A DNA stretch of 30,593 nucleotides from Seminavis robusta (lineage: Eukaryota > Bacillariophyta > Bacillariophyceae > Naviculales > Naviculaceae): contig CAICTM010001367.1 of the NCBI GenBank assembly GCA_903772945.1, positions 1 to 30,593 on the forward strand, in the 5' to 3' direction. Below the pieces are notes generated by a model. The model was given only the letters and a program-made list of their open reading frames with translations. It did no database searches and was not told where the DNA came from. Within the stretch, counting starts at the first letter, position 1; every line of letters starts with the position of its first letter. Made by a program: the position numbers and the translations under genes. Below are positions 10,636 through 20,910 of the stretch, piece by piece.

Positions 10636-11197
10636 ACTACGAATACACCTTCCAGGTTGATGTCCTTTCTTGGAGGCGGGCATTTTTCCTGTGTCGAACG
10701 TTTTGGTTGATTGGTGAGGTTCCACCGATTGAGTTTGTACGAGTATACGGCATGCGTGAGTATCATAGTTAGAACACACAAAAGAAAGTTAGAACATTCA
10801 TATACAGACAACATACTTAGTCTACTTCAGTCACTTGTTGCTATCGTATGATCTTCGTCTGATGGCCGTAAATACGGTAAGTATCTGATCATGGGGTCCG
10901 TCGAGGTGAGAGGACTGAGCCTTCAGGCGCATTTAGCGTGCAGCTGCTGTTCTATCAAATGCAGCAAAACGTGAGAGTGCTTTTCCTGTGTGTGACAGAG
11001 CAAATCCATCTCTACGCTGGCCGTTGCCTCGCTCTCAAAAGGTGCACGAGCTGCAAAACGCTGATGACCACCCTCAAAAGCTATGAGCCACCACAAGGAA
11101 GACATCCTGCACGGTTATGCTTTTATGCTTTTTGCTTTTTTAAAATTGTATGAGAATAAAATGGGTTTTGCACAGTTCCAGTTGGCCCGCTTCATGA
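10636..11197. other. Intergenic, convergent 3' ends
   Basis: This stretch holds the 3' sides of the acidic protein gene (plus) and LRR copy 1 (minus). No coding frame with recognisable features is present. An AATAAA-like A/T stretch (ATGAGAATAAAATG, around 11150-11163) lies close to the 3' end of the LRR gene, but on the plus strand. Confidence 0.4.
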
Positions 11198-11255
11198 CTA
11201 CTCTTCAACACTGCAGTACTCCACAACTACTCTTCAACACCGCAGCACTCCACGA
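11198..11255 (-). repeat. 29-bp tandem duplication spanning the LRR copy 1 stop codon
   Basis: Two adjacent 29-bp units, 11227-11255 and 11198-11226, differ at a few positions. The first unit contains the last codons and TAG of the LRR gene. The second repeats the same sequence just past the stop, so the second TAG lies at 11198-11200. The duplication leaves the protein unchanged because translation ends at the first copy. Confidence 0.75.
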
Positions 11256-13012
11256 GGCTACAGTTTGCAAAAATGTTCAAATCTCCAGCCAGGGCTCTAG
11301 AGCAGAGGGCTTCTGGAATGGTGCCCGTGATGCCAGTTCCAGCAATGTTTAGTGAAGTGAGGCTAGTCCAAAGACCAAGCTCCGAGGGAATGGCTCCAAT
11401 CATCCTGCAGCAAGAGTTGGAAGGCGTTTGGTGAGACACCGATCTGTGAACCTTTAATTGCAGTTGACAGCCAGTTGCATCAGGCACAAAAAAGAACATA
11501 CCGGCTATTGGATTCGATATCAAATTCCTGGAGTTTTGTCAAGCTGCCATACTCAGGTGGGATGCTTCCCACATGATCACACTTGGAAGAGTAGTGGGTG
11601 AGGTTTTTGCAGTTGGTCAATGCCCAGGGAAGTTCCCCATCATAGTCGTTCAATGAGTTGTTGAACCATTCAAGCGCCGGGACGAGCAGATAGAATAATC
11701 CAGATGATGCGCCACCAGAAAACCGGTTTCCATCATGTCGGAGAACACGCAGCCCGAAAGCAACAAAGCCTCCGTTGAATTTTTGGAATCCCGTGAAGTC
11801 ATTGTTGGAAACGTCCATTACCTCGATCGCTGGGCTTGTGCCAATATTAGGAGGATTACCCCAGAGGGAATTGTTGGAGAGGTCATATACCTGCATTTCC
11901 AACATGTGATCATGAATACCAGTGAGATCTCCCCGCAAATTGTTGGAGGACATATTCAAATTGACGAAGGATCCCTCTTCATTACATGTTGGCTCAAAAT
12001 CGCTGGAAGAATACCAATCACATTCCGAGACATCATATTGGAGCCAATGGTCGGTCCGTGTCCAGTTGTGACCATTCGCAAAGTAAAATAAAGCAACCAA
12101 ATGAAGTCGCTGCGCCTTTTGTTTTTCAGTGTAGGTTTCGAGATGAGGGTCTTGAAGCATCCAGATATTGGCCATATAGTATGGGCTTGAAACGGCAGAA
12201 ATTTGTTTGACTAATGCAAGAGGTAGACCGTCCTGATATGGAGGATAAACGGTGGGCATGCCCTCATCGAAAGGGGCGGATGCTTCATCGGGGTCATTAG
12301 TTTTGGATTGTCTGGGCAACAGCAAAGCCGTCATGGTGGCGGCGATCACACAAGAAAACAAGCACATTAATGCAGCCCAACTCTTTTTGCGGCTTCTTTG
12401 GCCACTCTCCTCCCGCAAGATGGTGCCCTCAATAAGCTCTCTCTGCGGTATTGTTGATTCAGGTGGCTCATCCTCCACAACGAAACCATTGACGACTCCC
12501 AAGCTTTCTTCATCCACAACAATTGGTTGATCCGGTGATCCTCCTGGTGACTCACCACTGGATGGCACTTCATCATCATTTGGTGTACCGGTGTCTCGAC
12601 CTGGCCCTGCAACGGCCTGTGCACCCGGCTGAACATCCCTGGCGACAATGTTTGCCCTGGTCAACAACAAGGGAGGTGTCTCGAGCGTGTCACCCTCATC
12701 ACCACCCTCGATTGCAATCTTTACATGATCAGCCTCAAATTCCCTATTGTCCTGGCTATCCCTTGGATCTTTCTTGCTACCCTCACCTTTCAACCAGATG
12801 TCTGGTCTCTCTGCCACCATCGAAACCAACTTTTGGGTGCTAGCATCCACATCGAGATGGCTTTCCATAACCAGCTCCGTCACGTTTGCACTGGCACCCA
12901 CAGGAACCTCTGTTTCTGTGGTTCCGTGTGTTGAGTCTCTCAAACTTCGGTCTGGCAGTTTCTCGAGCTCCTCAGAAGAGTCTCTTTTCGGTGCCTCCTT
13001 ATTGGGCTCCAT
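11227..13012 (-). CDS. Transmembrane leucine-rich-repeat protein, copy 1
   Basis: Two exons: 13012-11502 and 11404-11227, with a GT-AG intron of 97 bp (11501-11405); the joined protein is 562 residues. Residues 1-205 are acidic, Pro/Ser/Glu-rich and probably disordered. RSRKK (206-210) precedes one hydrophobic segment at 211-232 (SWAALMCLFSCVIAATMTAL). The part after it holds a cap-like region (LVALFYFANGHNWTRTDHW, then SECDW) and LRRs from about 345 to the end, such as VNLNMSSNNLRGDLTG and, across the intron, GAIPSELGLWTSLTSLNIAG. Positive residues before the single membrane span suggest the N-terminus is cytosolic and the LRRs are outside. There is no kinase domain. This layout matches receptor-like LRR proteins that are numerous in some diatoms; ligand and partners are unknown. 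Very similar to the gene at 23257. Confidence 0.85.
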
Positions 13013-13290
13013 TGCATTCTCTCTTATTCGACCAGGATAGCAGTATCGCAGTACCGGTATCGCAGAGAAAAAAAGTGAGCATGACTCTGGCTAGCTCTAG
13101 CTAGTAGACTGTTTACATGATGGTGACACTTACTTTTCCAACAGCCCGCCGTTTGATAGTGTGGAGTGACTCTGCATGTACCACACAAGTGGCATGTGCC
13201 TTCCATGTACTGTACATAAATACTAGTACATGTACGTAGTCTAAAGTACTACTACAGTACAGCACAGTGTTCGGTTTTTCCAAATGACCA
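13013..13290. other. Promoter side of LRR copy 1
   Basis: No coding frame. The last part (13205-13268) is a dense tract of ACTAGTAC, GTACATGTAC and CAGTACAG-type words, which are self-complementary. Nothing here resembles the upstream region of the paralogue at 23257, so the duplicated segment seems to begin close to the start codon. Confidence 0.45.
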
Positions 13291-13640
13291 GGACCGTCCG
13301 ACGGTTTTCACTCAGGATTTAAAAACTTCAAATTTCCAAGACTGGAAACAAGCCCTTAAACAAGCCCTTAAAAGCTTCAACAAGCCCTTCAACAAGCCCT
13401 TAAAAAACATGCCCTTAACAACAAGCCCTTAAGTTCTCAAAACAAACCCTTAAGCCTTCACGTAAACCCCATAGAACAATCCCTTATCAGGAGCTAACAA
13501 GCCTTTAAATAAACAAGCCCTTAAAACAAACCCCTAAATCTTCAACAAATCCTTAAACAAGCCCCTAAAACAAGCCCTTAATTGTACTGGATTCAGTTGT
13601 GTCAAGTTTTAAAGCCCGAGTGGAAAACGTCGGACGGTCC
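13291..13640. mobile_element. 350-bp inverted-repeat element with internal CCCTTAA-like array
   Basis: The ends are imperfect inverted repeats about 37 bp long: 13291-13327 starts GGACCGTCCGACGGTTTTC, and 13603-13640 ends with the near-complement, finishing CGTCGGACGGTCC. The homology continues inward through ACTCAGGATTTAAAAAC against GTTTTAAAGCCCGAGT. Between the arms, about 13345-13595, there are roughly 15 degenerate copies of a 10-15 bp unit with core AAGCCCTTAAAC. No coding frame is present. The structure fits a non-autonomous DNA element (MITE-like) that has acquired a tandem array. No clear target-site duplication is visible. A related single end is at 27151-27174. Confidence 0.7.
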
Positions 13641-14109
13641 AGCGTACCGTTCCTACTACTAGTAGGAGTACTGAGTACCGTATTAATAGTACCCTAGTGT
13701 TCGCATCCGTTTTCCAAACACCGGAAGAAAGGAAGAACATACTGTAAAACATGCCCGATGACTCATGTGAGTCTCCTGGCGAGATTGGGAATTTATTTCA
13801 AAACCTTCTGTCATTTATTTGGGACAGAAAAACCATGGGAGTTGATTTATCACCCATTGTAGCACGGTCTCCGAAACCTTCTTTTTAAACCCGACTGAAC
13901 TTTTCAAAAAGTTCGAGTGACGAGTGACAGTCCTCGTTCTCTGTTCTTTCGTGGTTCGTCTGAACGTGTCAAATCCCAACCCATCACAGCCAGCTCTGAC
14001 CCATACCGGTAGTACTCGTACAGTACCTGGTACTAGTAGCCTCTTTCGTTAACGCAACACTTTGCAACAACTCATTCGCTTGTTCATATCATTTGTGGCA
14101 GAGCCAACC
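13641..14109. other. Intergenic, upstream of the DUF4116-like gene
   Basis: No coding frame. GTAC/CTAG-rich words occur at 13650-13695 and 14008-14040. The AT-rich middle part has no other recognisable feature. The downstream end is the likely promoter and 5' UTR of the gene starting at 14110. Confidence 0.4.
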
Positions 14110-15408
14110 ATGACATCACAATCACTGCCGTGGAACGAAGCCTTGGCACTGGTCAACTCGAAACGGCATGACAAATCGGTTGTAATGCCCCTGGTCAAAG
14201 AGTTCCCCAATTTGTTGGTACACGCATCTGAACAACTCCGCGACGACCCCAAGGTCGTCAAGAGTTCAGGCTGCTTGCGATATGCATCCATGGAATTGAA
14301 ATCACTCCCTGACTTTGTCCTTGATATGGTAGCAATGTCATGGGAAAATCATAACCACGCCGCAACTTTCTTGAGGGATTGCGGCGATTTTTTTCGTCGA
14401 TTATTTCATGCCTTGATCCCTCCCGGTGGCTTGCTTGACTTTGAAACTTTGGCAGAGCCAATGAGAGTGGCGCCATTGAGCATAAAGAATGATCATGCCT
14501 TTATCGCACACGTGCTTTCAAGGATAGATCTCAGAGACGGGAGCGGGAGAGAACAGCTGGAAGTGCTTTCAACCTGGATGAGCCCTTCACTTCGCAAGGG
14601 ACTGGTTGAGACATTGAGGCTCCTGGAGCAAGTTTGGGAACAGGATCCAACTACAGAAGAATGGTTCTGGGACAAGGTTTACCAGTCGAAGGACTCTGGG
14701 ATGGCCGGCTTCAAGAACTGTTGAAGACTCATGTCAGACGGCTGCAAGAAAAGGTTGTTTTCGCCACCACTGTCTGTCAACAATTGCCAAACGAAGTGAT
14801 GGAACAGGTCCACGGCTACCTCGACTGTCCAGCGATGCTTGATGATGTCCTGAAGGCCCAATCCTTGGTAGACCGGGCGCCCTTGATTATTGATTTCACA
14901 AAGCTTTTTGGTGGAGAGTCCTTGATATCACTCGATCCCCGCTTTCGTATCCTCCACGACCAAGAGCACATGCGACAGGACGACAAGCGGCCCTTTATTG
15001 GGTTAAACTTGCGGTGGCATCCAGCTGCCAAGAGTTGGTTCTCGTTTGATATCAGCTGGTTCCGAAAGAGTACAACTCGGCAGGTATGTGTTGGTTTGTT
15101 CATCAATGGAAGAAGGGTCCAAGTTCCGAAAACCAAAGAAGGACGAGCAATGGTCAACTTTTTGGGCTTTTGCTTTGAGGATGGAATGATGTATGAAGAT
15201 CTGCGAGCAGATTCCGACGGTTTCTTTGTGGGAGGCAAGAAGAATGGACGGTTGTTGGATCCTTGTGACAGCGAGAAGCACTTATCATGGAACGGCCTAC
15301 GATCTTGCGCTTCATCGTGTCTGGGATATTCGACACGGCAACCACCACAAGCATGTAGTTCTGGTAGAAGGCACAATCGCTGGAATCGTTCAATGTCACA
15401 GAGCTTAG
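14110..15408 (+). pseudogene. Frameshifted gene with DUF4116-like region
   Basis: An ATG at 14110 (context ACCATGA) opens a frame whose first 80 residues resemble DUF4116 repeats (PNLLVHASEQLRDDPKVV, then CLRYASMELKSLPDFV). That frame ends at a TGA near 14724, but the coding signal continues in the next frame from about 14700 (LQELLKTHVRRLQEKVV) through a long conserved-looking region to about 15290. It then passes to a third frame (AYDLALHRVWDIRHGNHHKH) that ends at 15408. The steps are consistent with one-base indels near 14690-14715 and 15290-15300. I found no GT-AG pair with the right phase to explain the first step. The C-terminal half looks globular and has no family I can name. Either this is a recent pseudogene or there are sequence errors. 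Confidence 0.6.
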
Positions 15409-15464
15409 ACTTAGATCATCCTCTCCAGAAGGCAAACCGGATTCTGTCCCAAAGTTGCTTCTAA

Positions 15465-15743
15465 ATGCTTCTGACAAGACGCAGTTCTCCTGAAGCTAGC
15501 GAGCGGCGTCATTTCTCTACCTTTCAAATTGAGAGAAGCTTGCGAGAAGGACCGGCTCCATGCATGTAGACCAAGAGAAAAGAAACTACCGAAACCGCAC
15601 TATTAGTAGCTGGTAGCTGGAAGCAATTGATGTACAAAATGGCCAGCCAGCAACCATTGATTTGCATTACAAGTTGTCAGCACTAGTGCTATTAGAACGC
15701 AGTTTATTGTTGGTCAGATCAGCACCCCATTTCCAGTTTTAGT
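15465..15743. other. Intergenic between convergent genes
   Basis: A short spacer between the 3' ends of the DUF4116-like gene (plus) and PIG-V (minus). No coding frame or repeat was recognised. Confidence 0.4.
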
Positions 15744-17678
15744 CTAAGTCCAGGGCAACCAATTTGGATGCATCACAACTCCTGCCAAGATATATAGCAA
15801 GCAATACAAGAACACCAATGGTCTGCCCAGAAGTGGTATTCTTCTTGCCAGGAGACGGCTGGCATCATCGCTTCCCATTTCTTCCTTGTGAGAGCAACAG
15901 CAGAACGTCATGTACCAGTAGATTGCCGGACAGGTTGAACAAATCATTCGTGTTGTAATTTCCACGTGTGCTACCGTCAACCCCACGGTGCAAACAGAAG
16001 CCAACACAGCATAGTGGCCCAACATGATTGGGCCCATCAGCAATTGCTGCAACATATTAGAAGCACTTGGTTGTGTCTGTTGTGGTGACGTATCACTGTG
16101 TTGCGTTTTTCCATTCTGGAATGCAACCGAAGCTCCAAGGGAAGATATTGCCCAGCCAATGATACTCGCAACCGTGCTCTTCCCCGAGGTTGGTTGTGCT
16201 TGTTTGAGCAAGAACCGACAGTAGCTACTCTGAATCCAATCGATAACTGCTGAAATGCCCAAGAGTAAGATGGGACCTGCCAAGAGAAAGTTTGGAATCT
16301 TTTTCCACGTGTAGTATCGAAACAGCCCCACATTCCAATGCTGCCGTTGTATGTGCCCATAGAGCGAGAATCTCTTGTTGTCCTCATTATTGTGGTGGCA
16401 CCACTGGGGCACTAGCCAAGCATCTTCCTCACCATCCGTAGCGATATTGCAATGACGCTGATACCCTGCACTGTCATGCCAATATACAGGAAGCGCCACC
16501 ACAAAACCCAAAAAGACACACACCACCAACCCCGTGATAGCCTTGCCACGGCGATTACTAGCATTTGCCCAGTAGTGATGACAAACCAGACCCAGTCCCA
16601 ACAGAATCAGCCAACACGAATTGAGAGTTCCATTGGATCGTGTATAGGATGCCGCCATCCACAGTGCCAGGGTCGTCAAGCGAATTGCCGAGGCGGTGGG
16701 TTGCTGTAATACCTGCTGCATCATCATGCGACGGAGAAGTCGAAAAAACAAGGCATGCCCACCAAAGTTGCAGAGTGCAAATGTGGATTCCGAGTAGGCA
16801 GCGACAAAAAAGACACTGGCTGGATTGATACAAAAGATCAAGAAGACTTGATACGCCAGTTGTTGACAATAGTTGGGTGCCAGTTTCTGTTCGGGTGTAT
16901 CCGGTATGAATGTCTTGAGATGCTGCTGTGTGAGGTTCCACGTGAGGTCGTAGAGTGCCAACGAGGCTCCGATGAAACACAGTAGATTCCATATAAGTGC
17001 TGCCAACGTGACGACTCCTTCAAAGGTTGGCGGCAATAGTATTGTTGGCATGATCCGTAACAGTGCCTTGGCAATGGTTCGAATCACCAGTGGCAAGAGT
17101 GGAAAAAAGGCATGAGCTTGTTCCGTGGGTAGAAATAGCTCCCTACAAGCTTCATCAACAGCGGTATCATTGGGTGGATTATCATCGATGCATTGTGGAA
17201 AGATCTTTTTCAAGTACCGATGCGGATCTCGTCGTGCCGGATAGGTAGCCAGATCGAGGAATCGAGCGGAATCCCACCGGGTCATGGGCGTCAGCAGGAA
17301 CTCGTAGACAATAGCAGTGTAGGCAGAAGTTGTTGTTTTCCCTTGCAATAAGGAACTGTCTACACATGCATGATTTGTTTGAATGGTGGTGTTGTTGTGT
17401 TGTTGTTTCCAGTGGGGATCACATGCCTGTCCCTTCAAACAGAAACAAGTATTGTTGTCGTTGTTGTGCAGGGAAGGAAATCGCAGAGAAAATCGAAAGA
17501 CGTCATCCCCAGGATTGTGATTTGGAAAGAGCCAACAAGATGCTGCCATAGCCAGAATGACGCATGTTCTGGATATCAAAGCTACTTTGATGAGCTTGCT
17601 TGTAGTGATGGATTGTTTGCGAAATGAAGGGATTGACCCCACGCTGCAGAGTTCTTGAATAACAATATTTGCCAACAT
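15744..17678 (-). CDS. PIGV: GPI mannosyltransferase 2 (PIG-V/Gpi18)
   Basis: A single-exon 644-residue multi-pass membrane protein. It adds the second mannose to the GPI-anchor precursor on the lumenal side of the ER, using dolichol-phosphate-mannose. Family motifs are clear and in order: RWDSARFLDLA (134-144), NPASVFFVAAYSESTFAL (285-302), RSNGTLN (347-353), a WC-containing segment (PQWC, 424-427) and HWNVGLFRYYTWKKIPNF (447-464). The first motif holds the acidic residue expected at the active loop. Hydrophobic segments are spread over the whole length. The protein is longer than the roughly 490-residue human enzyme, mainly through an Asn/His-rich insert near 70-120 and a Gln/Ser-rich one near 520-545. 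The ATG at 17676-17678 precedes a hydrophobic segment at 32-50. It is divergent from the helicase gene at 18172. Confidence 0.9.
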   Translation of the reverse strand: MLANIVIQELCSVGSIPSFRKQSITTSKLIKVALISRTCVILAMAASCWLFPNHNPGDDVFRFSLRFPSLHNNDNNTCFCLKGQACDPHWKQQHNNTTIQTNHACVDSSLLQGKTTTSAYTAIVYEFLLTPMTRWDSARFLDLATYPARRDPHRYLKKIFPQCIDDNPPNDTAVDEACRELFLPTEQAHAFFPLLPLVIRTIAKALLRIMPTILLPPTFEGVVTLAALIWNLLCFIGASLALYDLTWNLTQQHLKTFIPDTPEQKLAPNYCQQLAYQVFLIFCINPASVFFVAAYSESTFALCNFGGHALFFRLLRRMMMQQVLQQPTASAIRLTTLALWMAASYTRSNGTLNSCWLILLGLGLVCHHYWANASNRRGKAITGLVVCVFLGFVVALPVYWHDSAGYQRHCNIATDGEEDAWLVPQWCHHNNEDNKRFSLYGHIQRQHWNVGLFRYYTWKKIPNFLLAGPILLLGISAVIDWIQSSYCRFLLKQAQPTSGKSTVASIIGWAISSLGASVAFQNGKTQHSDTSPQQTQPSASNMLQQLLMGPIMLGHYAVLASVCTVGLTVAHVEITTRMICSTCPAIYWYMTFCCCSHKEEMGSDDASRLLARRIPLLGRPLVFLYCLLYILAGVVMHPNWLPWT

Positions 17679-18171
17679 TGTTATTGTTGATGTTGTTCAC
17701 AGAAAGGAAGCACCTATAATACACAGATTCTCTCATGAAGTGTACGACGGCAACTGGACCAGAGCATGATGGCTGCCATCTCGATCGTCCATCGTCCAGT
17801 TTGCTGGATCAGCAGTGAGTTCGCGATCCGCTTTTCAGTATCTTTGGGGCGGGCTACCAGTACGGTACAATAAGGATGGAGTTACGAAGTAATGAAACCA
17901 CGTGATTGAATCATCCATCCGTTCTTTCTTGGCACCACCATTTACGATGTATTTCAGCGGCAACAGAGTCAAGTCGAGTGACAGTCGAGTCCTCCCCTCA
18001 GCTGCAAGTCTCAATCAATCGGAAGAAGACACTGTCCACCAAGGCATCCCAACTTGCTTCCAATAATATAGAGATTGATGTGTCTGGCTTGTGGATAGCA
18101 ATCACAGAAAGCAACAATAAACTCGGTCGAGTAGCACTTTATACCTCGGCAATTAATTATCTTAATCAATA
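17679..18171. promoter_or_regulatory. Divergent promoter region, PIG-V and Dbp5-like gene
   Basis: 493 bp separate the two start codons, which face away from each other. No convincing coding frame is present; a plus-strand open frame ends in a TAA that overlaps the A of the helicase ATG, but it has no ATG of its own. No clear TATA element could be assigned. A shared, bidirectional promoter is inferred from spacing only. Confidence 0.4.
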
Positions 18172-19838
18172 ATGGCGGAGGATGCAGATGAAGTCAAGGC
18201 ACGTCTTCGAGAGAAGATTCGTAATCAGGCAGCAGCACTGCTCTTCAAGGCTGACAACGTGATCAACAAGGTCAAGCGAGAAGAGAAGGACGACGCAGAA
18301 GCAGCAGAAGGCGGAGGAGAAGGCAATGGCTCCTCTGCTGCTTCACCGAGCCAACGGACATCTATAACTGTCGGTGATGCAGAGACAAGACGCAGCTCTC
18401 TCAAGGCTGCCAGACCCAGCGCCGCAAGCACCAATGAAAGCGACGAATTAACAAAACGTCTGCAAAAGCTGGCTCTGGAGCGACAAAAACAAAACAAGGG
18501 CGATCGACTCAAGGTTATTCAGTCGGACACCAATTCGCATCTGTCGTCAGTTAAGACGTTTCAAGACCTCAATCTACCCAAACACTTGCTGGATGCCATT
18601 TTCACCATGGGCTTTGATCGGCCCTCAGCTATTCAAGAGGAAGCATTGCCTCGAATTTTGGCAGATCCCCCACGAAATGTGATTGGGCAAGCCCAATCTG
18701 GTAGTGGAAAAACTGCTGCTTTTACTCTTGGAATGCTCTACCGTATTGACGTGGATGCACCCGCATCGACTCAGGCGCTTTGTGTTACCCCTACACGAGA
18801 ATTAGCCATTCAGATTTTTGAAAAGGCAGTCAAGCCAATGGCGGCCAACATGGCTGGCTTGAAAGTGCAGCTGGCTGTGGCTGGCACTCATTTCGAAAAG
18901 GGACAAAAGTGTGATGCACACATCATCATTGGTACACCAGGAAAGGTTGTAGATTGGATGAAACGTCGACTCTTCAACGCCAAGACTATTAAAGTGTTTG
19001 TTTTGGACGAGGCTGATTCGATGATTGAGGAGGGAGGACACCGTGCCAACTCATTGCTCATTAAGAAGAATTTGCACAAGAAGTGTCAGAGTCTTTTCTT
19101 CAGTGCCACCTTTCCACCAGAGGTTGTTACATTTGCTGGAAAGATGGTCGATAATCCGGATAGAATTTTGATTGAAGAAGGTGACGAGTTTTTGGTACGT
19201 ACATGATGGCAGGCATCACCGCAAGAGGCAAAAAGCTTGGGCGCTGCTCTCACAGACATTGTCATCCCCCTTTATATTGGTTTCGATAGGTTGTGGATGT
19301 GATCAAACAGCTGTGGGTGGACACGAGAGATTACAACGGAGGAAAATTGGAATTCTTGGCAGATATTTATTCACTCCTTACTATCGGGCAGAGCATTGTG
19401 TTTGTTGGAACAAAACGTGACGCTGACACTGTTCATCAAACCTTGTCGGATTCTGGGTACACGTGCTCTGTTTTGCACGGAGGCGTGGACGGAGCAGAAC
19501 GTGACGCCACAATGCTTGCCTTCCGAAATGGTGAATCCAATGTACTCATTACAACCAACGTTTTGGCTCGTGGAGTGGATGTAGACAATGTCTGTTTGGT
19601 TGTCAATTATGATGTTCCTGTGGACAAGGATCAAATGCCAGATTTCGAGACATATTTGCATCGTATTGGGCGAACAGGTCGTTTTGGAAGGAAGGGAACA
19701 GCAATCAATCTTATTGGTGACCAGCGATCTTTGGAAGTCCTGGCAGCTATTGAGGATCACTTTTCTATGGATGGCCAGGAAATGATTGCGCAGGCTACAG
19801 CTGATCCAGAAAATTTGGCGGATATGATAGAGATTTAA
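18172..19838 (+). CDS. DEAD-box RNA helicase, Dbp5/DDX19 family
   Basis: Two exons, 18172-19194 and 19290-19838, with a 95-bp intron (GTACGT to ATAG); 523 residues. Dbp5 is an ATP-dependent RNA helicase that remodels mRNPs at the cytoplasmic face of the nuclear pore during mRNA export. Motifs: Q motif with F130 and Q155, Walker A AQSGSGKT (174-181), PTREL (207-211), TPGK (255-258), DEAD (279-282), SAT (311-313), IVFVGTK (376-382), TTNVLARGVDVD (429-440) and HRIGRTGR (465-472). Assignment to Dbp5 rests on the second domain, in particular NYDVPVDKDQMPDFETYLHR, and on the LDEADSMI...GH segment. The N-terminal 120 residues are charged and low-complexity. The intron falls between the two RecA domains. 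If the intron is retained, translation stops after three extra residues. Confidence 0.92.
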
Positions 19839-20003
19839 AAACGACACTGCCGCCGCAGTCAAACAAAGAAACCAACCTGGCAATAGCTGCAATGGACAAT
19901 CTATTCTACTTTTAATGCATAATGTACCATGCTATGACTTTTCCTTCTGTGTCAGTGAAGGCGGACCCGACCCAATCAACAGAAATAGTTGCCAAAGAAC
20001 GTT

Positions 20004-20240
20004 GGTACCCCCAAAAACGATTAGTTCAAGGGGCTCCAGAGGGGAGAAGGAAGAGGGCTAAGCTAGTCTGGACAAAGGCATCTAGTTGCACATGTTTTGA
20101 ATGCCAAGGTACCCCCAAAAGTGATTAGTTCAAGGGGCTCCAGAGGGGAGAAGGAGGAGGGTTAAGCTAGTCTGGATTCAAGAATCTATTTGCACACGTT
20201 CGAGTGCATCAGTACCGCCAAAAGTCACCAGTCAAATGCG
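20004..20240. repeat. 104-bp tandem repeat, about 2.3 copies
   Basis: Unit 1 (20004-20107) and unit 2 (20108-20210) both begin GGTACCCCCAAAA and share a long internal block (TTAGTTCAAGGGGCTCCAGA and beyond). A diverged third start, AGTACCGCCAAAAGTCACC, begins at 20211. It lies 165 bp after the helicase stop, so it may sit in the 3' UTR or just after it. Confidence 0.8.
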
Positions 20241-20910
20241 CCCCACAGGGTTCACAGTCACAAATGGGAAACTCAGCCAAGGATTTGCTCCCTACTAGTA
20301 CAGTTTCTAGCTGTACTAGCTAGCTAAGTGCTGCACTGGAAACAGCGCCAAATCACAGGAGTGAGTCGAGTCCGCGATACGCGATGAGCAGCAGTACTGC
20401 AGTATTGTGTCACATGCCGTAAGGATGGAGTTACTACATCGATTGACACGACGTGTTCTGATTCATCATTCAATTCGATGGTCTTCTGCTTCTTTTGGTA
20501 AAGGCTTTGCAGTTTCGGCTTCATACTGTTTGTTTGATACTGCGAGATGACGCCGTGAACATGGTGTCTTGGTTCCAAAATATCTTAGGCACCAAAAGAA
20601 ACGAGTTAGACAGCGTCAATGGATTCAATTGCATTAGGAAAAAAGAGTTATCAACTGTAGATTAGTTCTCTTCTCTGAAAGCCTTCTGGAACAGGTAAAG
20701 GGCCTGAAGGTCAGGCTTCCCCCAGTTCCAAGCTGATGAAGTTGTTTAGCTTCGCATCGCTTCTGGCTTGGACGCCGTAACTCCCAAACTTCGGTTCTCT
20801 TGGCACTTGGCACCAGCTCAGCCCCAACAGAGGTATCCCCGCAGAAGCAACAGTGGCGAGCTTTTGTTGTGTTGTAGTTGCTTTGTCGGAAAATATATTA
20901 GAATGCCAAG
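20241..20910. other. Intergenic, no gene recognised
   Basis: No coding frame with recognisable features. A self-complementary CTAGTAC/GTACTAG tract lies at 20294-20325. The last 100 bp are the likely promoter and 5' UTR of the gene at 20911. Confidence 0.4.

Noticed and set aside
13345..13595. CRISPR-like or telomeric array
   Set aside because: Units are short, degenerate, have no unique spacers, differ from the CCCTAA telomere unit and are bounded by inverted repeats.
14640..14740. Intron to explain the frame change in the DUF4116-like gene
   Set aside because: GT-AG pairs here give introns of about 25-60 bp or the wrong phase, shorter than the 92-97 bp introns seen elsewhere.
17906..18172. 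Open frame whose TAA overlaps the helicase ATG
   Set aside because: No in-frame ATG was found, so a coupled upstream ORF is not supported here, unlike at 20903.
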